The translations under genes were made by a program, and so were the position numbers. A stretch of DNA of 44,720 nucleotides, taken from Nemertoderma westbladi. Taxonomy: Eukaryota > Xenacoelomorpha > Nemertodermatida > Nemertodermatidae. The notes under the pieces were generated by a model, which saw only the letters and a list, made by a program, of their open reading frames with translations, did no database searches and was not told where the DNA came from. Positions 42,401 to 44,720 of the stretch are shown here, one piece after another (position 1 is the first letter of the stretch; the number at the start of each line of letters is the position of its first letter). The stretch is from NCBI GenBank assembly GCA_032718475.1, contig JAUCBJ010005413.1, positions 1 through 44,720 on the forward strand. The letters run 5' to 3'.

Positions 42401-44720
42401 ATAATAATATGTCTGTCTGCCTGTGAGATTACGTTGTACATAGTAAATTTGTTAATTCTCAAGATGGATGGTATTCTCAGGGAATACTAAATCAGTTAGA
42501 TTCTTAGATTTTATAATTAATATCTATAAGATTAATATAATTTCCAGTTGTTGCATTGGATGTTGCTGATGACGATGATGCTGAATACGACGCTGATATC
42601 GAAGACATTCCTCTTCCTCCCGGAGCCGAATTTGCCGAAGCAATGATGTTAAAGTATGTTTTAATCTTTGACTGACTGCATTGCCTGTTAAGTAGAAGAC
42701 GCAATGAGTAAAAATGCGAATATTAAATTTCTCAGTAGAACTTTAAAATGATTTGCTGTTATTAATAAAATGCTATCAAGAATCCATAACCCATAGCAGC
42801 TGTTTATATATATAATATAACCGGCTCTTTAATTTATTATTTTTCTCTTTTCAGAATTCAGCGATTCTTCAGACCGGCGGTGGAGTTCTACAGACGAATG
42901 ACGGACCCCAGTAGCAGCGCTGTCACAGACGTTTACGCCCCCATGTTCTTCTGTGACGTCATCTCGACACTCATTATGATATTTTGCTGGTCGGCGTTTG
43001 CAGTAAGTGTTTTTTTAGCCTTTATTTTAATATTATAAATAAATATTATAAATTAAAAACAACTGTTTAAAATCGGTTGGTTTACAACTTATCCCGAACT
43101 GATCGTTAATTTTATTACTCTGTGAAATTCTCAAAAGATTGTATACGAATACCGCCAATACCGGTACACCCATTTGTAACCAATATCTATTTAATATATA
43201 TCGTAACTTGTGTTTCAATTTATTATCAGTGATGTAAACATTTAATGCGATAAATAAATTGTTATTGTTTTCCATTCGTAGTCAACTGGTGGTGGAGACA
43301 TGACGAAAAACTTGTCAGAGAACAAAATTCCCGAGACCTTCCTATTGCTGCTCCTACTGCAGTTCGTTATTATTATTATCGATAGAGCTTTATATCTCCG
43401 AAAGTTCGTCCTCGGGAAGTTTCTCTTTCAGATCTTTCTGGTCGCTGTCATCCACATCTGGTTGTTTTTCCTCTTACCGATGATAACAGACAAGTAAGTA
43501 GGTGAAACTACTGCAATATGTTTTGTATTGAATTCTTTACTCCAAACATATTGACAAATTTATAAGAAAAAAAGTGCGATATCACACAACACATTACGCA
43601 CAATGAAATTAAATAGAATAGTTAGTTATAAGGCGGAGTTTTAAAATGAGGGGGAGGGGGGGGGGGGGGGGGTAGATGATACGGTTTATGGTGGATTCTT
43701 AATGATATAGAGGGTAAAATATATTTTAGGATGGTTCATTTGGGCGCAATGCAACAGAGCCGAGGTTATCGGATTGATTGTCCTTAGTATCGATCACTCT
43801 TGCTTCACTATTATATTGTTTACACATTTGTGTCTGTTTCTCAGGCAGTTTACAGAGAATCTCCCAGCACAGATGTGGTATTTCGTTCGCTGCATTTATT
43901 TCGGACTTTCTGCCTATCAGATAAAGTGTGGCTATCCAACGAGAATCCTTGGAAACTTCCTAACAAAGAAATACTCCATCCTCAATATGATTCTATTCAA
44001 AGGGTTAGCAAGCAAAGGGTTGCACTTCTTAGTTAGTTAACATAACAATATAATTGTATTCCTAAACATTATCTTCAATGTCAAATTATACGAGAAGTTG
44101 GGGGATAATATATTGTTATTTATATCCCGGCGTTTTAATAACTATAGGAATAAGTGGTTCTTTATAGAATGGTGGGATATAAAGTGATGCATAATATACT
44201 TATAATTTACTTTATCTATGTTTTTATCATTAGTGTTATAACTTGTATTTTTTCGTTGTTTCATTAGATTTACAACTCTGCCGTTTGTTTTGGAATTACG
44301 CACCCTAATGGATTGGATGTTTACAGAAACAACCTTGTCACTAACCCATTGGCTACAAATGGAGGACATTTACGCGCAAATATATATAATGAAATGTGAA
44401 GAAAAGTTTGACGACGTAAGTCTAAGGCCCCGCTTCGCCGCCGTACTCCTTATAAACATTGCGGTTTCGTTGAAAGAATCAATGCGATGCGCTAATTTTA
44501 ACTTTATTTTTTTAGGATTTTCCTAGCAAAAAAGCAGAAACCAAATCGACAATGGGCAAATACATGAAGGGCGGAATGGCGGTGTTCACATTGTTTTTTA
44601 TCGTTTGGTTCCCATTATTGTTTATGAGTTTATTAAATCGGATTAGTTTAGACAACCCTCCTAGCGGTTAGTATAAATTAACAACATAACACATCATAAC
44701 ACCCCCCAGATCTCACGGTC
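39270..44720 (+). CDS. Piezo: Piezo mechanosensitive cation channel, C-terminal half (partial, ten exons)
   Basis: Piezo proteins are large trimeric plasma-membrane channels opened by membrane tension. The exons are 39270-39445, 39558-39712, 40139-40388, 40773-40961, 41076 to about 41202 (end uncertain), 42548-42653, 42855-43002, 43282-43493, 43845-44003, 44268-44415 and 44516-44666. I group the two short acidic-loop exons as one region, giving ten or eleven exons depending on counting. All junctions are GT-AG and keep phase. Diagnostic segments: FFPWNAMKDAFPF with PRILGVEMKEDYAYYDV, IDRALYLRKFVLGKF, CGYPTRILGNFLTKKY, LMDWMFTETTLSL with EDIYAQIYIMKC, and IVWFPLLFMSLL, the start of the outer pore helix. 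The extracellular cap, inner helix and C-terminus lie beyond the right edge. The N-terminal half is not in the adjacent spacer. Confidence 0.95.
39558..39712 (+). CDS. Piezo: Piezo exon b
   Basis: A charged, probably cytosolic segment (EEERQRKEMTKLAIQAG and an acidic stretch). The acceptor is TCGTGTAG and the donor GG|GTAAGT. It ends in phase 2. Confidence 0.85.
40139..40388 (+). CDS. Piezo: Piezo exon c
   Basis: Encodes transmembrane helices with HSELLCYLLIIVNNLQSANV and PIIVFCWSMLSVPRASRLFW, a clear Piezo signature. 250 bases plus the two carried-over bases complete 84 codons. Confidence 0.95.
40773..40961 (+). CDS. Piezo: Piezo exon d
   Basis: Exactly 63 codons: VTMCIKYLFQFKFFPWNAMK to FLHRSNLK. 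The donor is AAG|GTAAAC. The following intron (40962-41075, 114 bases) has no in-frame stop. Confidence 0.95.
41076..41202 (+). CDS. Piezo: Piezo exon e, running into the 36-bp minisatellite
   Basis: Encodes RFGLWKDHYDDASEYSTSST and an acidic stretch, then DELEKERQ from the first minisatellite unit. The end given is the first unit's CAAG|GTGGGA, which leaves one base; the next exon (42548) starts with two bases of a codon, so the phase fits. Equivalent donors 36 bases apart lie at 41238, 41274, 41310, 41346 and 41454. The frame stays open to a TAG at 41475. Confidence 0.7.
41178..42148. repeat. Minisatellite, 36-bp unit, about 27 copies, in Piezo
   Basis: The unit is GATGAGTTGGAGAAAGAG followed by AGACAAGGTGGGAAACGG, in frame with Piezo as DELEKERQGGKR. 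Variants include CAAT for CAAG, GACA for GAAA, and TTGTAG for TTGGAG, the last giving in-frame stops at 41475, 41583, 41763 and 42051. The minus strand is open throughout (FPTLSLFLQLIP repeats), an artefact. Confidence 0.95.
42163..42547. other. Intron sequence after the minisatellite
   Basis: Ordinary AT-rich intron sequence ending in the acceptor ATTTCCAG. Degraded minisatellite-like pieces (AAAGAGACAAGGTATGAGA near 42245) suggest that the array once extended further. Confidence 0.5.
42548..42653 (+). CDS. Piezo: Piezo exon f
   Basis: Encodes VALDVADDDDAEYDADIEDI, an acidic loop, then PLPPGAEFAEAMML. It begins with two bases of a codon and ends in phase 2 at AA|GTATGT. Confidence 0.8.
42855..43002 (+). 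CDS. Piezo: Piezo exon g
   Basis: Encodes IQRFFRPAVEFYRRM, then TDVYAPMFFCDVISTLIMIF, a transmembrane segment typical of the last peripheral Piezo helices. Confidence 0.95.
43282..43493 (+). CDS. Piezo: Piezo exon h
   Basis: Encodes IPETFLLLLLLQFVIIIIDR, ALYLRKFVLGKFLFQIFLVA and VIHIWLFFLLPMITD. The donor is AA|GTAAGT. Confidence 0.97.
43845..44003 (+). CDS. Piezo: Piezo exon i
   Basis: Encodes MWYFVRCIYFGLSAYQIKCG and YPTRILGNFLTKKY, part of the conserved segment before and within the anchor. The donor GG|GTTAGC is weaker than consensus but keeps phase. Confidence 0.95.
44268..44415 (+). CDS. Piezo: Piezo exon j (anchor region)
   Basis: Encodes FTTLPFVLELRTLMDWMFTE and TTLSLTHWLQMEDIYAQIYI, the most conserved anchor-region segment of the family. 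The donor is GAC|GTAAGT. Confidence 0.97.
44516..44666 (+). CDS. Piezo: Piezo exon k (outer pore helix)
   Basis: Encodes a Lys-rich start, then FTLFFIVWFPLLFMSLLNRI, the outer pore helix. The donor G|GTTAGT lies at 44667. The following extracellular cap exon is outside the window. Confidence 0.95.

Overview
This window is nuclear DNA from an animal, most likely an AT-rich marine invertebrate. The right end holds GT-AG-spliced exons of a Piezo mechanosensitive channel. The middle holds three large Ig/fibronectin-III (FN3) transmembrane proteins. The spacers are full of minisatellites and decayed RTE-like and MULE-like transposons. I cannot name the phylum from sequence alone.

Layout. 1-4260: a decayed MULE-type transposase remnant, then a 2.86-kb element with about 650-bp terminal inverted repeats, a 9-bp target duplication and a nested 5'-truncated RTE copy. 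6210-10544 (-): receptor gene R1, 1444 aa, with no intron. 10545-22893: a 12-kb spacer with a TIR element carrying a 35-bp minisatellite, two RTE copies, 14-bp and 45-bp minisatellites, a (TCG)n tract and a 315-bp tandem repeat. 22894-27039 (+): receptor gene R2, 1381 aa, no intron. 27040-31657: repeat-rich spacer with a nearly complete palindrome and a 32-bp minisatellite. 31658-36754 (-): receptor gene R3, 1698 aa, no intron. 36755-39269: no gene recognised. 39270 to the right edge: ten exons from the C-terminal half of a Piezo gene, running out of the window before the extracellular cap and inner pore helix.

The main biological content is the receptor cluster. All three proteins share one design: signal peptide, 7 to 9 Ig-like domains, four FN3 domains, a ten-cysteine insert inside the fourth FN3, a juxtamembrane cysteine pair, one membrane helix and a cytoplasmic tail. 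R1 and R2 are mosaics. Long stretches are nearly identical, including silent sites, and alternate with strongly diverged stretches, as expected from gene conversion between inverted neighbours. The tails differ: R1 and R3 share short motifs and a PDZ-ligand-like end, while R2 has a short tail without them. A role in cell-cell recognition (adhesion, immunity or allorecognition) is inferred; nothing in the sequence proves it.

A second notable point is the Piezo exon beginning at 41076, which runs in frame into a 36-bp minisatellite. Many units carry a 5' splice-site-like sequence in exactly the phase needed to join the next exon.
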